NCBI GenBank assembly: GCA_963966185.1 | Contig: CAWZYM010000020.1 | Location: forward strand, 1,261,001 to 1,325,000 | From: Rhabditoides inermis | Taxonomy: Eukaryota; Nematoda; Chromadorea; Rhabditida; Rhabditidae | Reading direction: 5' to 3' | DNA length: 64,000 nt | Shown: piece by piece, positions 41,466 to 53,764 of the stretch | Numbering within the stretch: the first letter of the stretch is position 1 | How the letters are laid out: every line of letters starts with the position of its first letter | Position numbers and translations under genes: made by a program | Notes under the pieces: generated by a model | The model's database searches: none | The model's input: only the letters and a program-made list of their open reading frames with translations | What the model was told of the DNA's origin: nothing

Positions 41466-44400
41466 CTACTGTATGTGCATGTGGCGGATGCTGTTGCGGA
41501 GCAGCTCCCTGTGTCGCCGCCTCACCTCCTCCTGCTGTCTGCGCAGCGCCGACATGAAACACTCCTTGAGAGGGCCGAAGTCCACCTTGGCAGCCGGCGC
41601 ATCGCCCTCCTTCCTGAAAAGAGAATGGTGGGGGAGAGGAGAGAGGGAGGAGATGTGCGTACCCGATGATGGTGAGTGCGGGCACGGTCTGGAGTCGTTT
41701 GTGGAGCGAGTGGAAGGCGTCCGACTGTGGGAGGAGCATGAGCAGAGCCGAGAGCACGGTGGTGAGACTGCGCTGGTGGCACGCCGACAGCAGGTCCATG
41801 CGCACATCTGCAACCAGCCATCAGAGGAGAGGGGGAAGAAATGCTCACATGCAAACACGGGGCTCTCGAGCAGGTTCACTAGACGATCCACCTCGACAAG
41901 GACGTCAACCGTCATGTCCACCTGAAACGACCCCATCTCAACCACTCATCCCACCCTGCTCACCTGGCTGAGATGCATGGCGAGCTCGGCGGCGTGTGCG
42001 TAGTTCTGCGAGAGGAGACAGAGCGAGAGCAGAGCCACCGGCCGGTGCGCCCAGCACCGGTACAGACAGCAGAACAGAGAGCGCGTCTCCTGACAACCGG
42101 GTGTTTCATTTGTCATGATCTCGTTCATAGAACTAGTGACTTGCACGTGTGCGTTGTGTTGAGAGGGGGAATGACAGTGAGATGGTGGAATGGCGGCGCA
42201 CTCGCTCGCTCATCGCCCGCGTCGCGCGGTCGCCTCCCCTCCACACTCGAGACCATGGCGGACTCGCTACTCGAAGCCGCCATCGGCATAGGCATCGGTA
42301 GTCCCCCAGTCCCCTCCTCCTTCCTCCAACTCCACTTCAGCCGCCGCCAGCATCACATCCACACTGCTGCTCTGCGGCACCAAGGAAAAGTCACAGTCGG
42401 TGCGACCAGCGGCAAAGGTACAGCGTACAGCGACTTGAAGGGAGCGAATCGGACAGACATTTTGCAGCCAGCAGCTGCCGCCGTACCAGCCAATCCAAAA
42501 GACAGCAAAAATAAGACGCCTGCAAAGGGCAACAGCAAGGAGTCAGTGAAGAAAGAGGGCAAGGGATCCACAGTTCAAAAGAACTCAGAAAACAAGAAGA
42601 AGAGCGAGGCACAGGTTATAGTTTGATGCGTTGTATTTTGATCTTTTGTAAATTGTACCTTGTAGGCCAAGTCTGGCGCGCAGAACAAGACCAAGACGGC
42701 GGGTAACGAGCCGCCAAAGGGAGCGAGCAAGGAGAAGAAGGACAACACGCTCAAGAAGATGAACAGTAAGGAGAAGGAGAAGCAGTCGGAGAAGAAGCCG
42801 GCGGCTGCCAAGGCGTCCAAGGAAAAGGACAAGGAGGGAGCGCCAGGAGACGCCAAGGAGCCGGCCAAGGGAGCAGAGTCCAAGGAGCCAACCAAGGAGA
42901 GCAAGGAGCCCAAGGACACCAAGGACGCCAAGGACGACAAGCCAGAAGACAAAAAGGACAACGTCGTCAAACCCGACGTCGTCAAGCACATGGGCAACAT
43001 TGACGAGCTGATGAAGGTGTATCGATCGTGAGAACAAATTGTTAATAGACGAAATTCAGAAGAACAAGCAGGCGATAGTGAAGGAGATCGAGGACATGAA
43101 GTCGCTCAAGGACGAAGACGTCAAGAACACACCCAGCATGGCTGAGAAAAGAGTGCGTGGGCGGGGTCTGAAAGGGCGGGCCCAAAAGGGGATTTCATAA
43201 AGTTCTTATGCAGGTGAAGATTATGGAGGCCAAGTGCACCATGTTCGAGACGAACAACGTGGAGACGCTGGACGAGGAGGAAGAAGAGGGCGACGCGGAG
43301 CAGGGAGAGGCTGCTGCCGCGTAGTCCCGCCCCCGCGGACCACGCCCCCTTACACACAACCACACACCGCTTACAACAAAACATGATACGATCAATTACT
43401 AGTCATCAATACTTTGATTTGCTCTCCGTGTTCTTACAGTCCTTTCAAACACCCATCCCCCCATCGATGCCCCCACTCATTACACACATTCGATTTAGTT
43501 CGTTCATTTAAAACTCACACAGTTTCTCGAGCGTTATAAATACATTAAAGTGTGGTTTTGTGCGAACAGTGATGTCATCGTAACAGTAAACGACAACATA
43601 TAAGCAGTTGATTGAGAGTCCTCACCTCTCCGTCCAACTCTCTCAGCTCGTCTCGCAGAACGAATAGCTCTGTCGCCGTCAGCAGCACGCCGTTCAGCAT
43701 CGACACCACGTTCTGCAATGGAACAGTCAAATCACTAAGCTACACTCACTGCAATGATATGATCAGGTGAACGAGCGTGAGCGTACCTGTATGAAGGTGG
43801 CGGACTGCTCGTTGAGGGCGAGGACGCAGAGTGCGCGGTAGATGTGGGCGGGGTCGAGGAGGAGACAGAGCTGGCTGAGCGAGAGGGGGACTGGGTGGGT
43901 GGAGGGGAGGGGAAGGCGTACCGGATGATGAGCACGCCCCGCTCCGACAGCAGCGCCGGCTCGTCGCGGAACATGGACAGCAGCGAGATGGAGAACTTGA
44001 CGAGGAACGGAGAGATGGACGACAGCTCAACACACAGATCGAATCATCCTATTCCAACCCTTCCTACCTGCTTGGCCGTCTCTTCGGGCAGGTTGAACTC
44101 GTTCATGTCAATGTGGGCGTCCCTCCGCTGGCACACATCGGACAGCAGCTGCAGGTCCAGCAGCAGCACCTCGTCGCTCGTGTCGTTGATCAGCGACAGA
44201 AGCACCGGGAAGATGTCGCCCATGTGAGGGAACAGCTGCAAACCATCATTACGAGACAGTACCCAATAACAGAAGTATATATGCATGTGTCCTGTCCAAC
44301 AATGTCTTTCTTCTCCTCCTCACCTGCTTGGGTAGTTTCGAGTGCAGGTGGCGGATCCAGTTGAGGACAGCAACGCGCGTCTCTCGCCGCTCGTGTCGCA

Positions 44401-44856
44401 TGTAGCGCAGCAGCACTGCGATCGCAGACGACATGTCCACCTACATGAGAAAGTGTGTAGCAGTGTAGCTCTTTAGTTTCATTCATCTCATTGCTCGACC
44501 TGAGAAGAAGTATAAAAATTTTTTACAAGTTCACATGCTACTTGTAGGCAAATATTGATTGATTTGACTTGCCTGTGACTCGTCGTCAACGACAGCGAGA
44601 AGTGCGTCGTGGCAGGCGCGCGCGCGCAGGTTGTCGTTGCCGAGTGCGGGCAGGATGGCGGTGAGGTAGGAGGAGAGGTGCGGCAGGAGGCGGGACTGGT
44701 ACAGCCTGCGGGGAGAGGGGTGAGAGACAGGAGGGAGACGCACCGGATGAAGTCGTCTAGCCAGACAAGGGCGAGGGCGCGCGCCAGCGGAGGCTCGTTC
44801 TCGTGCGCGTGCACGATCAGCACGTTCACCATCGTCGCCATGTCCTCCTGCCAGAC

Positions 44857-44906
<50 letters not shown>

Positions 44907-46044
44907 CTCCCACCTGCTTGACCGTGTCGGGCGCTTTGGTTATGCCGAGCAGGAGCTGTCCGAGCACCGTCTCTGTCACGTCCCGCACTCCCGCTTGTTG
45001 GTCGCCTGACAACACGAATCTCTCTCTCTCTCTCCCTTTCTCTCTTTACCGAGCATGCGGAATAGTCCGTCGAGCACCTCGGATGCGTAGGGCAGGACGG
45101 TGAAGACGGGAGTGGAGAGCATAGTGTTCAGCTGGGAGAGTAGTGATGGCAAGAAGAGCTGCGACCTACCCAGGAGACGATGAAGCGGCGGTTCGAGCTG
45201 GTCTGCGTGTACATTCGGTCGCGGATCAGCGACATCAGATTGGCGATGTCGAAGTCGTCCCGAGTCACCACGATGTCCTGCAGTAGTGTGATGAGAGAGA
45301 AAGAGGGCGAGAGCGGAAGCGGAAGCGAGGGAGGGAGAGGTGAGAAAGCGAGACACGCACCATGAGCAGTCGGTCGAGTAGCTCGGCTCCACTGCGCACG
45401 TTCTGGTCCGTGTCGGCTGAGAGCTGAAACCCAACGACGTCGCCACTCCTTCTCACTCCCTCACCTTCCAGAGCACATCGAACAGCTGGTCGAAGAGCTG
45501 CAGCGCCGACGTCTTGCACATCTTCACAATATTGTACAACGACTGAATAAGGGCACGTCGAAAATGCGCATATGAAATCACAATATCCGAATGTGTAAGA
45601 AAGTGGATTTGAGAGGTGCTCACCTCGCATGCGTAGTAGCGCACGCGCTGGTCGGGGTCGTTGAAGCAGGAGAGGACGGGTTCGACGAGCTGCGACGTGT
45701 ACTGGCCGGCGTTCTGCAACACCCCATGGCGCACTCCTCGCGGCCTCCGCCCACCTTTCCGAGTGCGATGCTGGCTGCGGCGAGTCCGATGAGTCCTCCC
45801 TTGCGGGTGTGGCCGTTCGCCGCCATCGCCAACTCGCGCAGCACACCCAGCAACCGGTCCAGCTGACTCTGCTGGTTCGACGCGTACAGCTCACGCACTT
45901 GTCTGTGCCAAACATGTTCCATTATACTCATGTCAACGCTCACTTTTCAATGTCGAGGGCGGCCGTCTTGCGCTTCTCGTATAGCTTGTCTGTGAGCGCG
46001 CGCACCATGGCCGCGGTGAGCGGCGCATATTGCGCATCGGCCAT
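41466..46044 (-). CDS. VAC14: VAC14, PIKfyve complex scaffold
   Basis: Exons, high to low: 46044-45944, 45902-45755, 45713-45624, 45542-45465, 45423-45361, 45277-45170, 45131-45050, 45005-44914, 44847-44744, 44705-44573, 44440-44324, 44235-44068, 44025-43922, 43874-43787, 43712-43626, 42089-41964, 41921-41849, 41807-41663, 41613-41466. Product is 684 residues (human 782). Hallmarks: HTRKGGLIGLAAASIALGK, EPVLSCFNDPDQRVRYYACE, ETRVAVLNWIRHLHSKLP and, in the C-terminal Fig4-binding part, LFCCLYRCWAHRPVALLSLC and ALLMLLPQSDAFHSLHKRLQ. HEAT repeats scaffold PIKfyve and FIG4 to make PI(3,5)P2 on endosomes and lysosomes. The intron after 44573 uses a GC donor (CAG|GCAAGT). The 1.5 kb intron 42090-43625 holds a gene on the other strand. 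ATG follows a CTGCAG acceptor by two bases. Confidence 0.97.
42255..43324 (+). CDS. Lys/Glu-rich, N-terminally membrane-anchored protein nested in VAC14
   Basis: Exons 42255-42297, 42341-42417, 42468-42614, 42666-43016, 43060-43152, 43214-43324 give 273 residues. The N terminus MADSLLEAAIGIGIAAASIT followed by STLLLC is one hydrophobic span without a cleavage site, so probably a signal anchor. The rest is a highly charged KE/KP/KD tail (KEPTKESKEPKDTKDAKDDK), then a more ordered helix (VVKHMGNIDELMK, IVKEIEDMKSLKDED) and an acidic end EEEEEGDAEQGEAAAA. I do not recognise a family; the style resembles triadin/junctin or other ER- and cytoskeleton-linked tails. ATG context is good (gaccATGg). 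The first two introns are 43 and 50 bases, summing to a multiple of three, so retaining both also leaves an open frame. ATTAAA at 43544 may be the poly(A) signal. It lies entirely inside a VAC14 intron, antisense. Confidence 0.72.
43544..43549 (+). promoter_or_regulatory. Candidate poly(A) signal ATTAAA of the nested gene
   Basis: ATTAAA 220 bases past the stop of the nested Lys/Glu-rich gene, still inside the VAC14 intron and 77 bases before the next VAC14 exon. Confidence 0.4.
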
Positions 46045-46374
46045 CCCTGCAGGTCAAATAGAACTTGTAAGGTTATTGAGATATGATTATCAAAAAGTAA
46101 CAGTTACTATATGCTAACAAACAGTACAAAACTGGGAAGAAAATGCGGAAGGTTTTTGAGAGCGCCTGTGAGAAATAATAAGACTTGCGTGTGGGTGAAA
46201 AATAGCGTTGCACTGCACAACGTTCTTAGGCGCGTCAATTTTGTTTCTTTTGTGTGTTTTGTTGTTGTTTTACATGTTTAATTTATTGACCTTTCTAATT
46301 GTTGGTGTGCGATGTATGTAGTTATGATGCATATTTCATCCAATGTCGTGTTTAGGTACATTTAACCGGAAATA
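46045..46374. promoter_or_regulatory. 330-bp divergent promoter region, VAC14 / NUDT21
   Basis: The AT-rich gap between two opposite start codons must contain both promoters unless further 5' exons exist. On the plus strand an acceptor-like TGTTTAG at 46349-46355 precedes the NUDT21 ATG by 19 bases. On the minus strand CTGCAG precedes the VAC14 ATG. Confidence 0.5.
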
Positions 46375-47531
<1,157 letters not shown>

Positions 47532-48289
47532 CCGAACATCGTTATACACTATCTACCATCTTTCCAAGACGATCTTCAATTTGTTATTTTACGTTTTTTC
47601 TTGCTACGGATAAATTGTATTATTGTATATTATACGTTTCTATTTTATTGTATGTTGTATGATGCTAACATTGTAATTGTAAACTAATAATTGATCTCAC
47701 TCAATATGTCACTCAAGATATCAATTTTGTGTGTATATCGTATTATTGATAATATTTTACACGTATGTCGAAAGTTGAAATTTACAATCATTCTGTTTCA
47801 TCCTTTTCATGTATGTCCGTGTCATCTAAATATTGAATCCAGTTTGATTTTTCTGTGTGTGTTTTTTTTGAGACCAGGAACGGTGCGTTTGTCAGCGGGA
47901 GAATTGTCGCGGAGGCAGCTACAGCAACCTCAACCAGCTTCGTTCCAAGCTAGGCATGATAAAGCTTCGAAAATGCATGAATTCGAAACTGTGGTTCGTC
48001 TGATCTGCACGTACCTGGATTCAGAGTTCAGGAGGCGAGGCGATAATTTTAGTAGTACGCAAGGAAGCGCACAATAAACTGCGGTTGGTTGTTATAACAC
48101 ATCTTCGAAAATTTTGGAGCAGCCGCCGGCCGGCGCGGCGCAGTTCGGCTGCTCAACTACGTCCTTGAAATTGTTTTCGTGCTTCTTTTTGAAGTTTGTT
48201 AGCGTCGTTTCATGCTAATCATCGTGATAACTTTTTGTTTGATTGAAATTACTTCTTTCATGTGATTCATTACAGGAAATTATTCTACT
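47532..48289. other. Intergenic region NUDT21 to PPAN with an orphan exon-like segment
   Basis: AT-rich up to about 47860. A segment from about 47879 to 48077 is GC-richer, preceded by a run of T and GAGACCAG, and followed by AATAAA at 48073-48078. It has an open frame ending ...DSEFRRRGDNFSSTQGSAQ. It could be a 3' exon of an unannotated transcript or an alternative NUDT21 end. A short GC-rich block (gccgccggccggcgcggcgc) lies near 48123-48142. Confidence 0.35.
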
Positions 48290-50862
48290 ATGGTTCGTCG
48301 CAAGTCGAAGGTACGTTTTCATTGTCCGGTTATCTTTTCTTCATCATATTGTTTTGTAATCATTACTAGTTAATATCAAAGAAAGATTGTATGCCTTTGT
48401 TTAGTCCAAATCCGCCAAGAAGGCGATCGCCGGATCGCGTGGTATGGGCATGTTGAAGAGGAAGGGGAACGTGAGTTTCTTTCTTTTTAAATTTTGTTGC
48501 TTATATCTCATGTTCACAGGATGCTCACCGTGAATATTCGTCGAAGGAAAACGAATCTTTGAAATTGAAGCAGGCCGCATCTATCATGTCCGATACTCAA
48601 GATTCTCTCAAGTCGGTTTTAATTTGCTTTCATTTGAGAATCATAGCTTCAATCGTTTTGTTCCAGGGACCCGCACTCGTTTGTGTTCAGTCGCGGCACG
48701 GTCGGCAAGTATGCACGTCGCCTCGTGCGCGATCTGCGAGAGCTCATGGAGCCAAACACTGCAAAGAACCTGCAGGTCAATTCGTGAATGAATTCAGTGT
48801 TTTATATTGATGCATTGTTCGTAACTAATTGTTTCCAGGTCCGCAAGGGTAACAACATCAAGGATTTTGTGGTGAACGGCGCGGTACTTGGCGTGAGCCA
48901 CTTGATGGTGGTGACTAGGGGAGAGATGGCACTCACACTGCGCTTCATCCGCATGACACAGGGACCCACTCTTACCTTCAGGGGTAGGTTTTTTTTCAGT
49001 ATAGAAACATACATTGATTCATTTGTATTGCAGTGAAGCAATACACGCTGCGTCGCCATATTGTGTTGTCGCAGAAGCGGCACATGCATTACCAGCGCAT
49101 GTACGAGACGGCACCGCTGGTGGTGATGAACGGATTCAACGCCGGCGGGAAGAAGCATCTGCAGCTCGTGCAGAGCATGGTCCAGCACATGTTCCCCTCC
49201 ATCAATGTCGACACGGTAATTATCGGGGAAGAGTAAACATACCACGTATTGAAATAAAGAAACAACACACATTGAAGTATTCATTGCATCGGCGCCGGCG
49301 GATTGAATGTCAAAGAGATTTGTTGTTGCAGCTGAAGCTGAACGCTGTGAAGCGCGTGCTGATGGTGAACTACAACGAGGAAGAGGACACGATCGACTTC
49401 CGTCACTAGTATGTTTTGTTTTGATTTATTTCATTCGTGTGCTTGTTACATACTTTGATTGTTCTGTTCAGCGCCATCAAAGCGACGGTAGCCGGTGTGT
49501 CAAAGTCGTCCAAGAAGCTGGTGACTGTGAAGAGAACCAACAAAATCCCTGATCTCAGCAAGTACAACGATATCTCCGACTATTTCCTAAAGCGAGTTGT
49601 TTTCCCATATTATTGATTGTTTAATTCCATTCGTATTGTTTTTCAAGTTTTCTCTCTATCTCATTTCCCCTGTATTGTGCTAATTCGCACATGTTCAGTC
49701 CGGGAGCGATGTCGGAGAGCGAGTTTGAAGAGGAACAGAAGGAAGTGGAACTCACACAGGATCTGTCCGCAAAGGGATGCAAGACTGGACAACTTTCTAA
49801 CCTACGGTGAGTCTCAAACACTGCGCTTTCTCGCATATTGGCAATCGCAACTGGAGTGTGGACAAGTTTCGATTGAAGGCTGATCGAGTGTGGTCCTCGC
49901 ATGACTCTGGAGCTGCTGAAGATTGAGGAGGGAATTGACGAGGGAGAGGTGCTCTACAACAAGTACGTCACCAAGACGCCCGAGGAGATCGTTCAGCTGC
50001 GCAAGAAACTGCCGAAGATCAAGTGAGTCTTATACTAATAGACCATTGTGCATGTATAATTGTATGTCAATGCAAAATCAATATGTCAATGCTCAATATA
50101 AAAATCAATATGTCAATGCTCAATATAAAAATCAATATGTCAATGCATTTGTTGCAGGCGGGAGAAGGAGCGTCGCGAGAAGGACGAGGAGCACCGCGTG
50201 ATCCGCAAGCTGGAAAGGGTGCAGGCGGAGAGGGACGAGGAGGAGAAGGAGGTGCAGAGCATCATCGAGAAGGCGGCGCGCAACCAGGCGCAGGTGACTG
50301 GACAGAAGGAGGACGTGGACTACAACCCGCGGCGCGACAAGGAGGCCGCTGCCGACAGGGAGAGGTGAGTAGACCGAAGTGATAGAGTAAACTACGTGTT
50401 GCCTACAGGGACGAGAAGGAGAGTCTGAAGAGGGCGGGAGGTGGCGACGGACAGAACGGAGAGCCGGACGCGAAGAAGGTGAAGGGAGGCCGCGTGCACG
50501 AGGAGAAGTACGAGAAGATGACGAGGAAGGAGAGGGCCAAGGCCAAGGCTGCCGACGCCGCCACCGAGAGGGAGAAGGTGCGCAGGGAGCGCGCCGAGAA
50601 GAAGGAGGGCACCAGCGGAGACAGGCCCAGGTGAGCTGAGGGTGGGAAGGAACGATGGTTATCCTTATGATGCAGGTACGAGGACTTCCACGGAGGCATG
50701 GACAAGTTTGGATTGGGAGGACGCGGTGGCGGAAGGGGTGGCTTCGGTGGTCGCGGACGGGGAGGAGCCGGAAGGAGCGGCTTTGGAGAAAGGGGAGGAG
50801 CTGGAAGGGGCGGGTTCGGCGGAAGGGGAGGCGGTCGTGGCGGCAGGGGAGGAAGACACTGA
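48290..50862 (+). CDS. PPAN: Peter Pan/SSF1 Brix-domain ribosome biogenesis factor
   Basis: Exons: 48290-48310, 48405-48470, 48520-48611, 48667-48775, 48839-48983, 49034-49215, 49332-49408, 49472-49591, 49699-49806, 49879-50022, 50158-50364, 50409-50630, 50676-50862. Product is 559 residues. The Brix domain runs from DPHSFVFSRGTVGKYARRLV through MTQGPTLTFRVKQYTL, MFPSINVDTLKLNAVKRVLM and EEDTIDFRHYAIKA to GPRMTLELLKIEEGIDEGEV. A K/E-rich coil follows. The last exon adds an RGG/FGG tail (GGRGGGRGGFGGRGRGGAGR). Known role: nucleolar pre-60S assembly and 27S pre-rRNA processing. The intron after 49591 has a GC donor (AAA|GCGAGT). The acceptor before 49879 is TTGAAG. ATG lies 14 bases after a TTACAG acceptor. 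AATAAA is at 50984. Confidence 0.97.
50074..50149 (+). repeat. Minisatellite in PPAN intron 10
   Basis: Nearly three head-to-tail copies of a 28-base AT-rich unit starting AATCAATATGTCAATGCTCA occupy most of intron 50023-50157. They end at the exon-11 acceptor region (TTTGTTGCAG). Confidence 0.9.
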
Positions 50863-50983
50863 ACTAGAAACGATTCCTCATTATTGTTACCACTATAACT
50901 TTCTCTATTGTTACTTGCTGTTAGTTTGTTACTTTGTTGGATTATTTCATCTACATTTTGTTGATTTAGATGTTCTGTTTGAA

Positions 50984-50989
50984 AATAAA
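50984..50989 (+). promoter_or_regulatory. PPAN poly(A) signal AATAAA
   Basis: AATAAA 122 bases past the PPAN stop. Confidence 0.65.
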
Positions 50990-53764
50990 TGTTTTGTTTC
51001 TTGATTAATTTTCCTGGATTTTTTTTAGTTTCTGTTGAGCGAACGTGTCGTTGGTTTTCGAGGGAATGAATTGAGAACAACATTCTGGGATTAGCACAAA
51101 CGATGGGGTTGGGGCTCTCTCTCTCTCTGACATATATCCATAATGTCGTCGCAAGGATTCTGTTTCTTCATGTCATGCGCGGTGCGCGCAACATATATAA
51201 GGTATCCCCCCGTTCACTAGTTTGCTTGTTCACTTGCCACATATTTTCCATACATCATTTTATCGCATTGAGCTTTCACCAAAGGATCACGACACCTCCC
51301 CCATCGATTATCTTCAGTGATTTTTTTTATTGATTCGTTATATATCGATCGATAACCCGGATTCACACCAAATGAAGTAATCTCTTTTATAATATGTCAG
51401 ATTCGTATCAATGTTTGTTGATGTGATGTGGTATCTGCCCGTTCACGGCACGCTGTCGTCTCATGGATCCGTGTTCCCACCCCGAGAGATCTATCTCGTT
51501 AGAATGTCGAGTTATCTCACTACTCAAAGAGAGTAACAAGGATATACCTGTACTAAGTGTTCTCAGCCTAAAAGAAGATAAGTAGAGTCTTGGATTATAA
51601 CGACTGTGAGAACTAGATTAGTTCGACTAATATGATACAAAGCATTATAGTTGATTAACAAACTGTTAGTATGATAAAACACCGCCTCTTGTCTTGCACT
51701 CGCTGTCATTTCACAGACTATGACTATGACATCACTTTTTAGAGTATTTCGCGTTACTAGTCGATGCACTCAGATTTGCAAAGGAGACTATTCAAAAAAC
51801 TGTTCTCTTCGCCGTGCGGGCTTTTCTCTCCGGTTCCGAAAAGACGATATTATCGTCTCATGGCATGGATCCCTGTTTCGCACGATACACCTCCGATGCA
51901 ATGCAAGGTGTTTAGACACATCGAAGCCGTTGACTCGCAAACAAAGTGGGAAACACTGACACATAGTACAAGCACGCCACATCCACACACTTTCTGTATA
52001 AAAAACTACAAAACAATTGAAACATGTTCGGTCTGAAGTTCTATCCTTCGCCCATCGTTCTACGTACAGAGTCTTCTTTGAATCAGTTGCCTCGCGATAA
52101 AGCTCATGTCAGAGATCTCGCTTGCGAGCGAGAGAGTGAAGAGAGTACAGACCAAGAAAGATAATGCAACGTAAATTATACCATTGAGAAATGAGATATC
52201 AGGCCGTTTCTGCGTACCAGCGATACTTTTTTTGGTTCTTGCTCACTCTGTGATCGCACGTGAATGGTGAATGTCACTTTTTTATTTCTCGGTGATTCAC
52301 TATATCTGTCAAACTTCTGCATGGTCCTTTCCGGCGTGTGACCATTCGGTCTAGGTTCGTGTGAAATGTGTATCGTGTCGATTGTTATTGTGAGGGTGAT
52401 TGTAGTATGATTGTATCGCTCTCCAATCCCACACCCACCCCCTCTCCCTTCCCCCGCCCCTCCTCCCCAGTCTACTCCGCCTTTTCCAATCCGCTTTTGT
52501 TATTGGCTGGAGATGGAAGCGATTCGCGCAACTTGAGACCGTATTCACTCCGTCTCTCTCCATTCTTCTCCTTTATTGTACAAGTGTCCTCATTGCGTCT
52601 ATAAATTTCCCCTGTCATTTCGCCTGCCATTATAGAGATCTGCATGTTTATTAATATCCGCCCGCGAGTCTTAATCCGTTGCGACAATGACGACCTTTTT
52701 GTGATGACGTCACTCCGACCTTGTATCGTGCCCTCAGGCGGTCTCTTTCCACGGTGTACTCCCGGTGTCTTTGTCGCGTGTTTACTTGCGCTGGTTTCCG
52801 TAGATTATATGAGAATGTGAGAGTATGTGTGAAAGATACGCAGGTATCGAATAAAACTATACACTTACAGAGAGCCAAATACGCGGTTCCTTGTTGTTGA
52901 TATGTTGATACGTTGCCTTTTTTCGGTGACACGTCTGTAATTCGGGGTTGAGTTTGAGTAACACCTCTTTTTTGAGCTATTTCGAAATCACAGGTTGTGA
53001 CGTCACCTATCCAATTGTAGTGTCTTTTTTTATATCGAGAGGTGGCGCGCTATTCGCAACTCGCGCAACTCGCGCAACTCACGTCTCCATTGTCTCCAAT
53101 TACAGGTGCCAAAAGTGTGGACACACCGTTAACATTGTGTTTCGGTGGTGTTTCGTGTTGCCACATCTGTATACCCCATCCACTCCCATCATTCGCTATG
53201 CATTCCTAAAAAGGAGACAAGAGTGACAAATGACAAGTGTGAAGTGCTGGTATGCTGTTGGCGCGCCGTGTCTCGTTCGCTTTCGCTATCTCCCCTCACC
53301 CCTTCCCTTATCTCACGAGCTAAACACGACTCGAACAAGCGTTTTTCTCTCTCCTCCCTCTCTCTCTCTCTCCTCTCTCTCCGTCTACCGTATTCTTGCA
53401 CGATCTGCAGACTGCCCATGTGACCCGCTATCAGCATCCGATCACTCTATCAGTTCGAGATGAGGCGTCTTCTCTCGGATTCGCGCAGACTCGAGAAAGT
53501 GAATGGGCGCGCCCTCCCGCACTCTCTTTCCTTTCTTCTCACCACACCCCCATATTGTATCCTTCTTCCGCCTCCGCTCCTTTACGATTGCCACGCATGC
53601 TGTTATTGCTGTTATGACGACTGTATTATCTTCTTTTATCGTCGAACGTACATGTCTTGATATCCGTTACCATGATGTTAGCAGCGCAATCAAAGCGTTC
53701 CCTTTCTCATATAATGACGACCGCTTTACAAGACACGATTGCGGATGACAGGTTTGACTTGCAG
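50990..53764. other. 2.8 kb intergenic region without a supported gene
   Basis: Mostly AT-rich. Short CT-rich patches lie near 53345-53385 and several ACGTCA-like sites near 52700-53070. I found no chain of exons with compatible splice sites on either strand. Confidence 0.55.
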
